From NCBI GenBank assembly GCA_025266875.1, contig JALLLT010000034.1:372001-436000 (forward strand): a stretch of DNA of 64,000 nt, written 5' to 3'. A program made the position numbers and the translations under genes. Position 1 is the stretch's first letter; every line of letters begins with the position of its first letter. Positions 1-11,382 of the stretch are shown piece after piece. A model generated the notes under the pieces. It saw only the letters and a list, made by a program, of their open reading frames with translations. It was not told the origin of the DNA and did not search any database. The stretch is from Fennellomyces sp. T-0311 (lineage: Eukaryota; Mucoromycota; Mucoromycetes; Mucorales; Lichtheimiaceae).

Positions 1-1558
1 TGGGATTTAAAGAAGATCTTAATCTCGTAGGAAACCAGTACAGCTTACTCGGTTCAATCTTTTATTTGGGATATCTGTTATTTCAAGTAAGACATTTTTC
101 GTTCTCGTGTTCAAATCTGCAGGTTTCGCTGACTCTCAATTATTTTAGTTTCCCAATAACTACTTTCTTCAACGCTTTCCTATCGGACGATACATTGGCA
201 CCATTGTATTCATCTGGGGTGCCGTATTAGCATGCACTTCTACGGGCACCAACTTTTCGCAAATGGCAGCTTTGAGATTTTTGCTCGGCTTTTTTGAAGC
301 GGGCATCTATCCGTACGTCATAATTTTTTTTGTAAAATTTGTGAGAAAATTTTCGCTGAAACATGAGAATTAGGTGCTTGACGCTTTTGGTAAGCACATT
401 TTATCGTCGTCACGAACAAGCAGCGCGCCTCGGTACGTGTTTAGCAACCTTATACGTAAATTCCATTATATATGCTCATTGCGGCTTGTTTAGGTGCCTT
501 TTGGCTTTGCAATGGTATCGCCTTGGTTGTCGGTGGCTTGATCAGCTATGGTATTGGCAGAATGACCAATACTCATGGTCTTGCCAATTGGCAATGGTAA
601 CAAGCTATTATTTTCATAAAAAAATAATATCACCAAATTAACCACATTTTATTTTGATAGGATTATGATCATTCTTGGCGTCATCACTTCCGCCGTGGGT
701 GTATTCAGCTTTTTCTTTTTGATCGACAATCCGAAATCCAAAGCACTCAACTTGAACGCCGAGCAAGAAATTCTAGTTGAAGAACGTACACGTGATAATG
801 CTGTCGTCCGCACAACCACTATCAAACGCGATCAAATCATAGAAGCACTAAAGGAAGTCCGATTCTGGTGTTTCTGCATCGCATGTTTGTTGATCAATCT
901 GCAAAACGGTGCCATGACAATCTACAACGCTCAGATCACCGAAGGTTTCGGATTTACAGTAAGTTTCTGATTACGTAAACAAGTGATCATACTATTGACC
1001 TATTTTCTTCCTTTGCAGGGTCTGGATTCGATTCTTTTAACGGTCGGTGCTGGCGGATCTACAGTATTGTTTATCGTCTTGGGTGTGTACTGTGTCAACA
1101 AGACGCATCAAACGCTTTATACGGCTTGCGGTCTGATGACCATCGACATTATCGGCTTAATCTTGTTGATCGTAATTCCCACACCCAAAGTCAAATTGAT
1201 CGGCTTTTATCTCGCTTGGTCATACTGCGCTGCCTACGTCTTGCTCGTCACCTCCATCTCCAACAATGTGTCTGGTTACACAAAGAAGATCTTTTACAAC
1301 GGCCTGCTCATGGTCTTTTACACGCTCGGCAACTTTTGCGGCCCCTTGATGATGGTCAGTACTCAAGCCCCGACTTACATTGGTGGTATGATTGGATATA
1401 TATGCGCCAACGTTGTTGTTGTTATCCTCTTGCTTGTTGCCCGCTGGCGAATGAGTGTTGTCAACACCAGGCGCATGGCGAAACCATCCTCAATACTCAC
1501 CAATGTAGAGGATGATCTCAGTGATGTTCAAGACACCAACTTTCTCTACAGATTATAA
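1..1558 (+). CDS. Allantoate/anion:cation symporter (Dal5-like MFS), 5' partial
   Basis: Multi-pass transporter of the anion:cation symporter branch of the major facilitator superfamily, whose members import organic anions such as allantoate, nicotinate or vitamins. The 5' end lies outside the window. Six exons are visible: 1-86, 149-312, 374-432, 494-596, 661-958 and 1019-1558, all with GT-AG introns and a continuous frame. Family signatures seen are GYLLFQ followed by NNYFLQRFPIGRYIG, the loop motif LRFLLGFFEAGIYP, and STFYRRHEQAARLGAFW. The central cytoplasmic loop and the last helices follow, with a short acidic tail. The Dal5-type assignment rests on these motifs; the substrate cannot be told. 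It is convergent with the SLM-like gene, with about 200 bp between stop codons. Confidence 0.9.
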
Positions 1559-1759
1559 ATCCACAATATTCCCCACCCTTCTCGACCCCCCACTCCTACC
1601 AGCTTTTTATTTCGCATGTACAACAATTTCTAGATAATCGCTTACTAAATAATCCCGAACTTCCCCATAGATTGTGTGTGTATTCCCGGTCCCATGTTTT
1701 ATATATGGAAAAAAATATATAAATATTTATTACGAAATAAAATAGCGAAATGCATTACG

Positions 1760-4525
1760 TTAAATTGAAAAGTTCAGCATGGGCTGGTAGATTTGTTGTC
1801 GAGGTGTACTAGGTCCGTCATCATCATACCCGTCTTCCAGTGCTGGAATCGTAATATTTTCAATCCGTGGTAAAGATGCTGTGGAAGATGTGGGTGAAGG
1901 CGGTCCCGATGTAGATGAAAAGTATACGGACGATTCGCTGTCGTCCACAGTGCTTGCGCGTGATTCTGGTCTGGATATATCGTATCTTGACTGCTCATCT
2001 TCTGATGCTTGTGGAACTGCCCGAGCAGTAATGACACTGGCATCGTCGTCATCGTCGTCATCTGTATCGTCAACCGTGCCATTGATATCGTTGTTGGCGG
2101 CCATAGCTGCAGTGACTGTTGCTGCTGCCGCTGCTGCCGTTACTGTCGATACAGGTGGCGTGATAGTATCGGTTGTTTCTCTCTTTGCTGCAACGCCATT
2201 GGTTTCACGAGAAGTAGCCGTGGGAGTTGCAGAAGAAACACCGTTGCTAACGGGTGCTGGGCCCGTGTCATTTTTGCTCGCGTCATTTGATGTGATATCC
2301 ACGTTGTTGTGATCGCGAGCATTATCGCTAACAGGTGAACCAGCGGCGTCAACAGCGGTTTTCTCTGCAAAATCATCGATCTCCGTCTTTTCGCTGCTTT
2401 GGTTAGCGCTTGATGCATTACTAGCGAGAGCACTAGCGATAGCAGTGGCTGCTGCCTTTGCTTCTGCAGCTGCAGTTATCGAATTGGCGGCGACAGTAGG
2501 AGTTGTGGCACCATTTGCACTCGTCGATGGCTTCGGTTGGGCAGAAGGAGCAGGCGAAGTGGCCGTCAAGTTGGAATGTATCGACCGGACAGTAGGTACT
2601 GAAATAGTTGATCCGTTCTTAAAGAAACGATGATGATCGTCGGATGATGATGAAGACGAAGCTGAGTCTGGCTTGTACTGAATAGGCGGTGAGATCAACT
2701 GAATGCCTTGCGCTGCGGACGATACATCACATAGCATGCGACACCAGGAAAGTAATTCTTCGCGTGTGTTTGTGCGGAAATAAAATGTGCGATCGCGTTG
2801 CAGCACCTGAGTGCCACGTTTATGAATTTCAAAGGTGAAAGGGCCCTCGGTCTTGTCGTCGTCTGCAAAGTGGCTGATATCGATGCCAGGCACAATTGTG
2901 GTCTCGGGAATATAGATGGACCGCTCGGGTGAGACCTTGTCGTCCATTGTGAATTGATGCAAGTAGCCACCTGATGTAAAATTTGATTAGTATGAGAAAA
3001 CAGGTGTTAGGTTGAGTCCTACATTGGGAAAGAACAAAGTAACGCTCGGTATACTGCTTCAGCACACCGTGTCGTCGTTCCAATACACCTTTGGCCACGG
3101 TCATGACCTTGGGATTCAGTTTGTTGGGATAGTTGATCTTGAGATAATCCTTTTCTGGATTCTCTTCGTTCACCAAATCCTTCTTTTTGCTCTCGTAGAA
3201 ACTCTTCCATTCGTCTGTAGGCATTATCTCCTCCATCACGAGCTTGAATGGCGTGTCGTTCTCTTCAGAGCCATTCCAGAGGTTGGGAGCCAGTTTCTGA
3301 TAACAAAACTCGATTGCTGGCTTGAGCTGCTCCATCACACGTGCTTCGAACGCAGCTGTTCCTTTTTGGATCGGCACCATGAGTTTCCTCATTCGGTTTT
3401 CTTCATCCACTTCCCGCTTTAATTGACGCAAAACATCTAGAAAAAAAATTTTCACGTGAGATCACCCTTCTCAGCGCAACGTTGCTGCAGCCACTTACAT
3501 AAGTTGGAAAGCCATGGATCATGTTCAACAGGGTATGATTCAGCAGCTTTGCAATGCCTGTTCAGCACGGTCATGGATTTACGCGTCGTTTCAGCCAATC
3601 GCAGTAGTTCATCCATGACCAGCTCCGGCTCTTCCTTCAACCCGCGGATCATTTCCTTGGAATCCTTTCTCAACTTGATCAAACCAGGCAAGAAATCCTG
3701 CTGGATCTTCTTACCAAATTCCTTTTGCTCGGTGGCCAGCTGGATGCTCAGCATTTGAAGGCCGGCCTGCACGGTTGCCATGGCATTTTCGGACGACGTC
3801 TCACCAATGTCCTCTTTCAGGACGGGCAGTGCACGCTGAGAAAAGCAGCGACTGTTTTGGAAACTGATCTTCACCAGCTCCTCCATCCAGTTGATCACCG
3901 CCTTCAAAAGATGTTGCCAGTTGTCCAAGCGGGTGATGATCACCTCAGCTCGGTTTAAACTAAAGATCGTTGGTACGCGAGGACCCGACGGCTTGGCGTA
4001 CTGTTCTTCGTCCGTTTTGACATCCTTTTTGTCGTCCTTTGTGTTACTGCTGCTCGAGCCGAATATTTTGCTCTTTTTCTTCTTTGCCGGTTTGCTGACA
4101 ACATGTTCTTCATTCTCAGACAGATCGCTCAGTTTGTGATTGCTTTGGTTACGCGTCGTAAAGGAGCGTGAGATGGACGACGACGACCAGAATGTTGCAT
4201 TGGCAAGTGGCGGGCGCGATGTTGAGGTGCTAGGTGATGGTTGAAGTTGCTCGATTGTTGAAGAGCTGTTGCTGGATGTCAGGAATGGTCGCAATGTCTT
4301 ATGGGTGGACGATGGTTTTTTGGGTGGTCTCGTGGTGTCCTCGTTCGATAGAGCTTCGAGGAGCTCGGGCGGTGGAATAAGATCAAATTGTTCGGTGTAC
4401 CTGCTTTTACTCCCTTCATCTCGCTTTATTACCGCAGGGCTGCTGACCGAGGCCACAGGCGCGTCGATAAAGCCGGATGATTGTTTTCGAAGCTTGCTTT
4501 TTTCAGGTATTGGAGGAGCTGTCAT
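1760..4525 (-). CDS. SLM1: SLM1/SLM2-like BAR + PH domain protein (TORC2/eisosome-linked)
   Basis: Three exons (4525-3499, 3436-3023, 2970-1760) give 883 aa. Residues 1-185 are Ser/Pro-rich and disordered. Residues about 188-435 form a helical F-BAR-like region (RLDNWQHLLKAVINWMEELVKI onward). A PH domain covers about 455-565; it is split by the second intron between VLSQC and GYLHQF, and the junction matches the Slm family. The remaining 320 aa are low-complexity, rich in Ala, Thr, Ser and Asp. Yeast Slm1/2 bind PI(4,5)P2 at the plasma membrane and act downstream of TORC2 and calcineurin; the same role here is inferred. The start at MTAPPIPEK was preferred to an in-frame ATG at 4606 because the 27 extra residues look like translated leader. 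The domain assignment is firm; orthology to Slm1 versus another BAR-PH protein is likely. Confidence 0.87.
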
Positions 4526-4615
4526 GGCCAGAGAGAAAGAAACAAAAAGTAAATTAAAGAAAACAAAAAGTGCCTGGAACTTGGCAAACGAATGTGTACG
4601 GTACACAAAGCGTTA

Positions 4616-4940
4616 CAAGGCTTTCCGCATTGAGTGACCAACAATGAGTTTTTCTGCTTTTATTGATATGGATTGGCATGACTTCTTTTTTCATTTTGCA
4701 AGCCGTGCGCTGGCTTCATCTTTCACACGCGGACGCAGCCATTGGTAAGCCCCTTCCGTTTTCGCACCGGAAAACGCTTGGCAAAATACAATGGAAAGGC
4801 AGAGAACACCACATGCTTCAATATGACGGTGACACCTTTCGGAAAACCCAGTTGTTATTGGCGCCTAATTTAGCTACCCCACCGTCGCACAAAATTCTAT
4901 TGCAGAAGGCCATTTACGTGAATCACTCTGCGTGATATGG
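4616..4940. repeat. Degenerate direct duplication, copy A
   Basis: Shares ordered blocks with copy B at about 6196-6465: ctttccgYattgagtg, agtttttctg, gcttggcaaaa, ccacatg, gtgacacct, cctaatttag, then a similar cccc-c-g-tg/tc-caca block. Spacing is similar in both. Identity is patchy, so the duplication is old. It begins in the 5' flank of the SLM-like gene. Confidence 0.5.
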
Positions 4941-6195
4941 TAAGTCTACGCCGGCTAATATTAATAACCTTCTTTCGCACACATCATCTATTGACACTTC
5001 ATTTTAACGCTTTCGCTATTCATGATGTTCCACAATACCGCAACAGCTTTAATAACAGCGTAGTATAGAAGAGCTGGAAGCGGGAAATCTGCACCACCGC
5101 TGCTCCATTCGTGTCTATAGCGATGCAGAAGGTCTGAGCGCTGTGTATCAAAGCGTGACGTCACATCCTATGGCCTAATGAATCTTTAAACTACTCAACA
5201 TGACTGGAGGCGCGAAAAATGCTGTTGCGTAGTTTCACGGATGCAAAGTCAGACCGTCTATGGGCTGATTGTGTCGATAATATTACATCGATCGTTACTG
5301 TTGAAAGTGGTCCGCATTCACGTTTAGAGTTCACATACAAATATTTGTGAGTTGTCACTGTTGATAGACAGGAAGTGGCTGGTGTTTTGCTTCGGACCGA
5401 AAATTACTTGACCAGTTCAATGAACAGTAGTGAAATAATGGTAATCAGTACCCATTTTTTATAATAATAGCGCCACTTCTATCAGATGCCTTGCCAAGTT
5501 CACATTTGCATTGATATATATCTCGATAAACTTGCGTTCGTGCTAATTCTAGCTCCCTATACTTGCTCGACTCGGCATACACATATGTCAGCATCTTATA
5601 TTCAGTGGCATCTTTTCCAGGGTGCGAAATAAACAGGAATGCTCAAAGCAGCATCTTAGAAAGTCTAAAATAAGACACGTTTTAATTGCATTGTTGGAAT
5701 ATGCAAGGAAGCGGTGATTAACTAATGCTACTATTAATCATTTGGTGTTTCTACTGTGTATCATCTCCGTAATGACAATTGCTACCACTTGGTAAGGAAA
5801 AAATGAGCCCGAAATATGACCCATTAACTATTCAGAGCTTTGAACGCTTGGGTCAGTAGCATAATGGCAAATGTGATACAATAGACACTTCCATTTGACT
5901 AATGCACTCTAGTCACAAATATACGATCTAGCATCGTTCACGTGATACGGGGTATCCAAGTTGTCGGCGGCGGCGATGAAAAGCTCGGGTTTCGTCGGGA
6001 GATTTTATGAACAGTTTGTTGTACGGAAGCACCACGAGTGACTTAAATTTGCACGAGCAATAGGTGGCGGATCACGTACAAAGAGTAAAATAACTGGAGC
6101 CATCATGTCTGCTTATGGCGCAACGTTGACTCTGTTGCCGATTTAGCAGGGTGGAAGGGAGGATAATAGGTTTAAAAAACATATGCATCAAGTGA

Positions 6196-6465
6196 TGTAA
6201 GACTTTCCGTATTGAGTGCAAAAGTAAGTTTTTCTGAGGCTACGGATTCATTTGCTTTGAGGGGTAGATTAAACGATGGTAAGACCCTTTTCGTTAATAA
6301 TGGCAAGTGCTTGGCAAAAAAAAAGATCAGCGCATAATAGAAAAGCGAAAGCTACCACATGGTGACACCTCCAACAATTCTGCTGGATGGATACCTAATT
6401 TAGGTTCCCCGCTGTTGTACAGGGGAAAGCGTTGCAGAACGAACTGCGTGCGGAGCTTTGGATCA
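6196..6465. repeat. Degenerate direct duplication, copy B
   Basis: Second copy of the segment at 4616-4940, with the same block order and several small deletions. No coding sense was found in either copy. Confidence 0.5.
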
Positions 6466-6650
6466 TCCAACATATTGACGCTATGACCGCAATCACATGA
6501 AAAAAAGATGTAGTAAAACACATCAAAATGCCGAATAAACATCTCCCAGACGCACTTACCATAAACGATTTTGTCGAGATGACGTGAATGGCCGTTGCCA
6601 TTTTAGTCGACTGCCCCCTGTATACGGAAAGGGATCATCGTTTTCCGTTG

Positions 6651-6670
6651 TCATCCGATAATTTGTAAAG
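6651..6670 (+). promoter_or_regulatory. Shared upstream element of MBOAT copy 1
   Basis: tcatccgataatttgtaaag lies 175 bp upstream of the ATG. Similar elements precede copies 2 (18/20 identical), 3 (16/20) and 4 (first ten bases identical) at 121-143 bp. The core contains GATA. A role in common regulation is inferred. Confidence 0.45.
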
Positions 6671-6760
6671 CGGCTTGTGCACAAACCATGTTTTGTTGAG
6701 CTGATCTAATAATGCCAGATTTGTGTACCGTGTAGAACGGAGTGGAGTGCGGTTATGGAG

Positions 6761-6768
6761 ATATAAAG
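6761..6768 (+). promoter_or_regulatory. TATA box of MBOAT copy 1
   Basis: atataaag lies 65 bp upstream of the ATG and is followed by a pyrimidine-rich leader. All four paralogs carry a TATA box 58-80 bp before the start codon. Confidence 0.55.
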
Positions 6769-6825
6769 AGAGATAACCGTACTTCTCTCTTCTTTTTTCA
6801 TCCAAACCAGCTTCTCACTTCAACA

Positions 6826-8235
6826 ATGCAGCTAGATACCCTCCTTCAGGGCGGCACCGCCCGCATCATTTTACCGTTCCCGATACAGTACCTTTTATTC
6901 ATTATCCCCACCGCACTACTGGCATATATCATTTCCCGCGAAAAAATGTCTACGGTTGCCAAGCAGGTCTTGTCGATTCCGCTGCTGACAATGGTGTTCA
7001 TTACCCCGATTGCAATCGGAACCGGCAATGGAGGTAAATGGAGAGCGCTGAGCTGTATGTATTTTGGTGTGATAGCTAACGGCCATTCAATAGTGATGGA
7101 CTTGGTCGCCGGAGTTGCATGTTATAATCTGTTCCTGCGCCTATTTGAATTCTACTGGATTTCGCCCTTGCTCTACGGCAAGCCAGCATACGCCCCCACC
7201 AGCTACCTCTACACCGAATTCTGGGCTTGTTTGTGCAAATTCCCCAAGCCAAACAAGAAGAAGGACGACGATGCCAAGCCAAAGGAATACGTCAAGGATA
7301 AGGTAATGCGTTACCCCATGGGAAAGCGGGCAACGTTGGTTAATTGCGTTCTGTTTATAGAAAGCATATCATATCCTGATGTACTTGGCCTACCATGCAG
7401 CCGTGTGTGACGTCCTTGGCTCGTGGTTCAACACGTTCAGTGGCAATGATGTGATTGTTATGCGGCAGGACCGGCCCGGCCTCTTCTTCACCTTCCTGTT
7501 CCTCATTGTCATTCTTCTCAACAGCGCATTCAACATCTTTGGCTATGGGCTGCATCTGTTCCACTGCCTCGTGTTCGACCATGGCTCGTACTCCTCTGGT
7601 GAGACCAAACGGAAGCCGGCTAAAATTTAATTTCAATCTAACCATGCGATATAATTTCAGAACAATGGCGTTCCCTGATGATCAACCCCATCATATCCAA
7701 CTCGCTGGAAGAGCTGTGGTCCACTCGCTGGCATCAGCTCTTGCACACCTCATGGGTGGCCTTCGCCTTCCGTCCCGTGCGCTACATCATCCAGCGTCTT
7801 ACTGCCAAGACCAACATGAACCCTGGTCCCATCATCCTGGTCGCTTCGTCGCTGGCCGTGTTCTTTGTCTCTGGTATGATGCACGAGTACCTCGTCTACG
7901 CCAACATTGGCTGGTCCATCTACTCCCGCTTCTTTGTCGGTCAGCAGGTGGCCTTCTTCTTTATCCACGGCATCGGCATGATGGTCGAAAAGAACGTAGC
8001 CAAGGTCTGCAGAAGTGTCTTGCCAGCTCAGCTCTTGGACTCTTTCTTCGTCAAGCATATCCTTCAGCGAGTCTGGGTCATCACCTACGCCTACCTGACC
8101 TTCCCTTACTTCATGGACGGATTCGGCTACTGGGGTCTGTGGCACGACAACCCATTCACCTTCTCCCGTGGCCCAGTTGAGCAGCTTCTGCGCGCAATAC
8201 CCAATGGCCAAGCTTACTGCGGTAGCTTGCTATAA
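6826..8235 (+). CDS. Wax-synthase-domain MBOAT acyltransferase, tandem copy 1
   Basis: Four exons (6826-7033, 7094-7302, 7361-7598, 7661-8235) give 409 aa. It is a multi-pass membrane protein with a C-terminal wax-synthase/MBOAT_2 region. Signatures are LEELWSTRWHQ (conserved Trp-His near residue 243) and GMMHEYLVY, whose His293 is the expected MBOAT catalytic histidine. A Lys/Asp-rich cytoplasmic loop (PKPNKKKDDDAKPKEYVKDK) precedes the third exon, and the C-terminus ends IPNG-x2-YCGSLL. Family members esterify fatty acyl-CoA to alcohols or sterols in the ER; the substrate here is unknown. The first intron is 60 nt and free of in-frame stops, so retention would insert 20 aa, but the paralogs confirm it is an intron. 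First of four same-strand copies. Confidence 0.88.
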
Positions 8236-8823
8236 ATCTATTTTTGTATATCATTTCATCATCATACCGTTATTTCTTTCCTTTCATGTAATATTCAGTT
8301 CATTACTTATCTTATTTTTGCGAAACAAAGACAGCTTATCCCCTTGGGGAATTTACATATCATACGAGCGTCCGTGCGACGATAAAGTGTGTGCCACACC
8401 TCCTAGAATCTGACAGGTACAACCCGCTCTTTTCCTCACTCGTCTTTCACCCCACCTTTGTCCTGCCGCTTTACATCACTTTTTCCTAACTTTGTGGCGT
8501 TCCACCCTCTGAGACGACCTTACAAATTAACCGCAAGCGCGACTACGGGTGCTTAACGTTGACTACTGGCTACAAAATCGGTGCTGCATCATTAGGGTGA
8601 AACAAGGCACTGCATGAATTTTCTAGAAAGACCTTTGTCCACCAGTTATCACCTGATCGTCCCTGAGTTTGTCCTACATCTTGCTTCTTGCTGATTTATG
8701 GTATTGACAGGCTTGTGAAGGAACTATGTCTAAGTTACCCTTGCATAGGTTGAGATGTTTCCATTCTTTGAAGTCACGACGCGTAAGGCTTTCTTCAGCG
8801 ACATTCTCGTCTTTACGCGCCAC

Positions 8824-9069
8824 TTAATCTTGCCCTTGCGGCGAACAGCCTAAATTACTGCAATCAACTTGGACGACATCCGGTTTTACTGGTATACAAT
8901 TGGATTGATTGATGTGTCCCAAGCTTCTTTGGTCAATGTCGGTATCATGGTGATTTATGATGTCCAAACTAGCATGACTGGTGATGCCATAGATCCAAAC
9001 TAGAACTAAAGAAATAATCATCCAGCTCGCAATGCGTTCAAACAATGGAGACCGAGGAATGGTATACAC
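8824..9069 (-). CDS. Candidate small membrane-anchored or secreted protein (81 aa)
   Basis: Single-exon ORF starting MYTIPRSPLFERIASW, followed by one hydrophobic stretch (residues about 15-28) and a polar tail with three Cys. A tatatactcataaaa stretch lies just upstream on the same strand. No family is recognised. It may be a real small secreted or signal-anchored protein or chance; only ORF integrity and composition support it. Confidence 0.25.
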   Translation of the reverse strand: MYTIPRSPLFERIASWMIISLVLVWIYGITSHASLDIINHHDTDIDQRSLGHINQSNCIPVKPDVVQVDCSNLGCSPQGQD

Positions 9070-10208
9070 TCTTTTTTATGAGTATATAGTCGATATGGCT
9101 CAACTAAAACACAGCGAAAGAATGACCATGGAACGAGTCTGCGAATGCAAAAGTCCAATCATACGGATGAGCCAACAAAGTGCATGTGTCGTCAAGATAT
9201 AGGTATATACTAATATGTGTAGGTTTCGGGTACTATGATGACCTAACGTTAATTATGTCAAGACAGCAGTTTGAAAGTTACCGTTGTGGCGATGCTATCA
9301 ACGAAACGAAAGAGTATGGAAACCGCGACCTCTGCCTTCATCGTGGGCTGACATTTTCATCAGAATTTAAGTATATTTACAGTGTGACCTACAATCACAT
9401 AGCAAACCTGCCGTAGCTGTTCCATCAAGAAAATTTCCGGGCAGAGCTGAACTCTGTTCGAAGCAACAGCCTGCATTCTATGCTTGGACACAGGCATCCT
9501 GCAATCCTCGGCGACCGTTAGTGTGACACTGAGAGAATTTTACAAAAACTTTCCCTATGCCCATTCCTTCAGGATTATAGCTGGGGAAATCTTATGGTAA
9601 ACCTAGTGAAAGCGTTCCTGAAAGGTGTATTGAAGGTGAACAAGACGATCAAAGTTTTCACCTCAGCGTGCGATCACGACACATGGATGCCGCTGCATGT
9701 CAGTAAAGTGAGAAGTTGCGCTTTCCAAGGGATTGAGGTCATCAACAATAATGAGGTACATACATTCTGCGGTCATCGTACAGTGAACATCTACGAATTG
9801 CTTAAATTTTAGTGCCTTGGTATCAACTGCGAAAAAGCAAAGATTAACATACTCTATAACCGCTCGAAATCAACGGTGCTGATGGCAGTACATCTGACTG
9901 TGGAGCTGAGCCGAGCTACGGATCCGTCGATGGAGCATTAATGTGAGAGGCAGTTGATGATTACAAAGCCTCAGCAATAGTTAAGCAACACATATAAAAC
10001 TTTTTTTTGAAAAGGATATGCGACAGCATATCGATAGTGGTGAGTTCGAGTAATGCTATGGCTCGCGTACGTACATATCGAATTTAAAATTACAAACGCC
10101 TCTAATTACACCGACCTGCTTTTTTCGCCTTTATGATTTTTTCAAGCATGTAATTCATCATACTTTTGTAATAATGTAACGAAACATTCGAACAGCAAGG
10201 GAGAGGCC

Positions 10209-10265
10209 TAGTATCTTTAGGAGCAGGTCTGTTACCTCCCATAAAAATAAACATCTTTTGAACAA
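10209..10265. repeat. Dispersed repeat shared with 18968-19030, copy 1
   Basis: Contains aggagcaggtct followed by an ACC-T-CC-AaAAAtAAA-type block, matched in order at 18968-19030 downstream of MBOAT copy 3. Probably a trace of segmental duplication within the MBOAT cluster or of an old mobile element. Confidence 0.4.
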
Positions 10266-10437
10266 AAAGTACAAATTGGAGATCTGCTGACCCATGAAGG
10301 CATCATCCACCATCCTCACTTTTTGGTGGGACGCGTCTTGCTGTCGCAATCATCGCAGGTACACAGTATCCAGTTTCATACGTTCTACAGAGCGATTCTG
10401 ATATTGATGTCTCTGTGATGGTGCGCAGGTACTTTTA

Positions 10438-10737
10438 CTAATAGTAACCAAGAGTGTTTATAGTGGTGAAGGCTTTCCAGCGTAAGGAGTGGAATGAAAT
10501 TGGAATACGATTGGGGAACGTGGAGCTTATTGCTCTTGGTGGGTATTTTGGTCGGTGTCGCATCGCACAAGGACTGGCGTTTTTAGGCTGGTAATATGGA
10601 TGAGCTCTCGCATCTTGACGATCCATAATTTGACGTTTAACTGCCGTCGGCTCCAACGCAGTATGTACGCTCCATGTGCAATCCACGGAGCTACTTAAAA
10701 GCAGCAGTGTCATTCCCATCAGTAAACAATTCGCCAA
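10438..10737 (-). CDS. Candidate small secreted protein (99 aa)
   Basis: ORF beginning MANCLLMGMTLLLLSSSVDC has a signal-peptide-like N-terminus: a hydrophobic core of about 12 residues, then small residues before a likely cleavage point. The remaining 80 residues are basic and Pro-rich. No family is recognised and no further exon could be assigned. It could equally be an accidental ORF in decayed sequence. Confidence 0.22.
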   Translation of the reverse strand: MANCLLMGMTLLLLSSSVDCTWSVHTALEPTAVKRQIMDRQDARAHPYYQPKNASPCAMRHRPKYPPRAISSTFPNRIPISFHSLRWKAFTTINTLGYY

Positions 10738-11194
10738 AAATCAGTTTGAAGCCTGTCACGTCTTGGCTTTGGATCGACACCTGGACCCTATGAATAATAG
10801 GTATAGAGTTCGAGCGAGTACCATGTTACCTATACTCAAAACTGCTGTCTCAAAGTATACACCAAAGTCAACCGCGAGAAATTGTTTGATTGCGAGCCAA
10901 AACTAAAAACTTTAAGAAGATTTTTCCTCTATCCTGGATTCCAGTCAAAACAGTGAAGCAAGAACATGATGATTCTAAAGAAAAGAGTCAAGGTCAGATC
11001 CTTTCGGACCACTGAAGCTTCTTGTATTGTTTGAAGACTATAACGAAACTTCGGGAGAGCGAGCCAGCCAAATCACGGCATTGACAAGGGAAAAGAAAAT
11101 AAAGTGGACAGAGCTGTTCCATATCTTTCTATACCTTATCATGAAGAAACGCAACCAGCATCCAGTCCGGAACATTACTTTGAAATAATAGCTA

Positions 11195-11382
11195 CAGTCG
11201 AACCCTGGTTTGTGCAGCCCCGTTCCGTGCAAAACCTCACTATATGCATCAAATATTTGGAATTCTCAAAGCGGTACAAAGCAGGTATGACTATATCGGC
11301 TATCTCCCGGTTGGTGGATAACCTCATTGTATGCAACAAAATGTTTGGATTTCCCTGTTCTGCACAAAGAAGGTTTCGACTG
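11195..11382. mobile_element. Relic of a pogo-type MITE (188 bp)
   Basis: The left end cagtcgaaccctggtttgtg, preceded by TA, matches the inverted right end (aagaaggtttcgactg) over roughly 20 bp. The right target-site base pair has decayed to CA. The termini resemble those of the 931-bp element at 25969. No coding capacity. Confidence 0.5.

Larger units (their letters stand above)
4526..6825. other. Gene-free interval between SLM-like gene and MBOAT copy 1
   Basis: No convincing coding region was found. The stretch holds a degenerate direct duplication (about 4616-4940 and 6196-6465) and, at its right end, the promoter of the first wax-synthase-like gene. ORFs here are short, lack family signatures and do not join into exons. 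Confidence 0.6.

Noticed and set aside
1881..2312. 143-codon plus-strand ORF
   Set aside because: Antisense of the low-complexity tail of the SLM-like protein.
4526..4606. N-terminal extension of the SLM-like protein with a hydrophobic stretch
   Set aside because: Would add a signal-like segment to a cytosolic BAR-PH protein. The start at MTAPPIP fits the family; the extension looks like translated leader.
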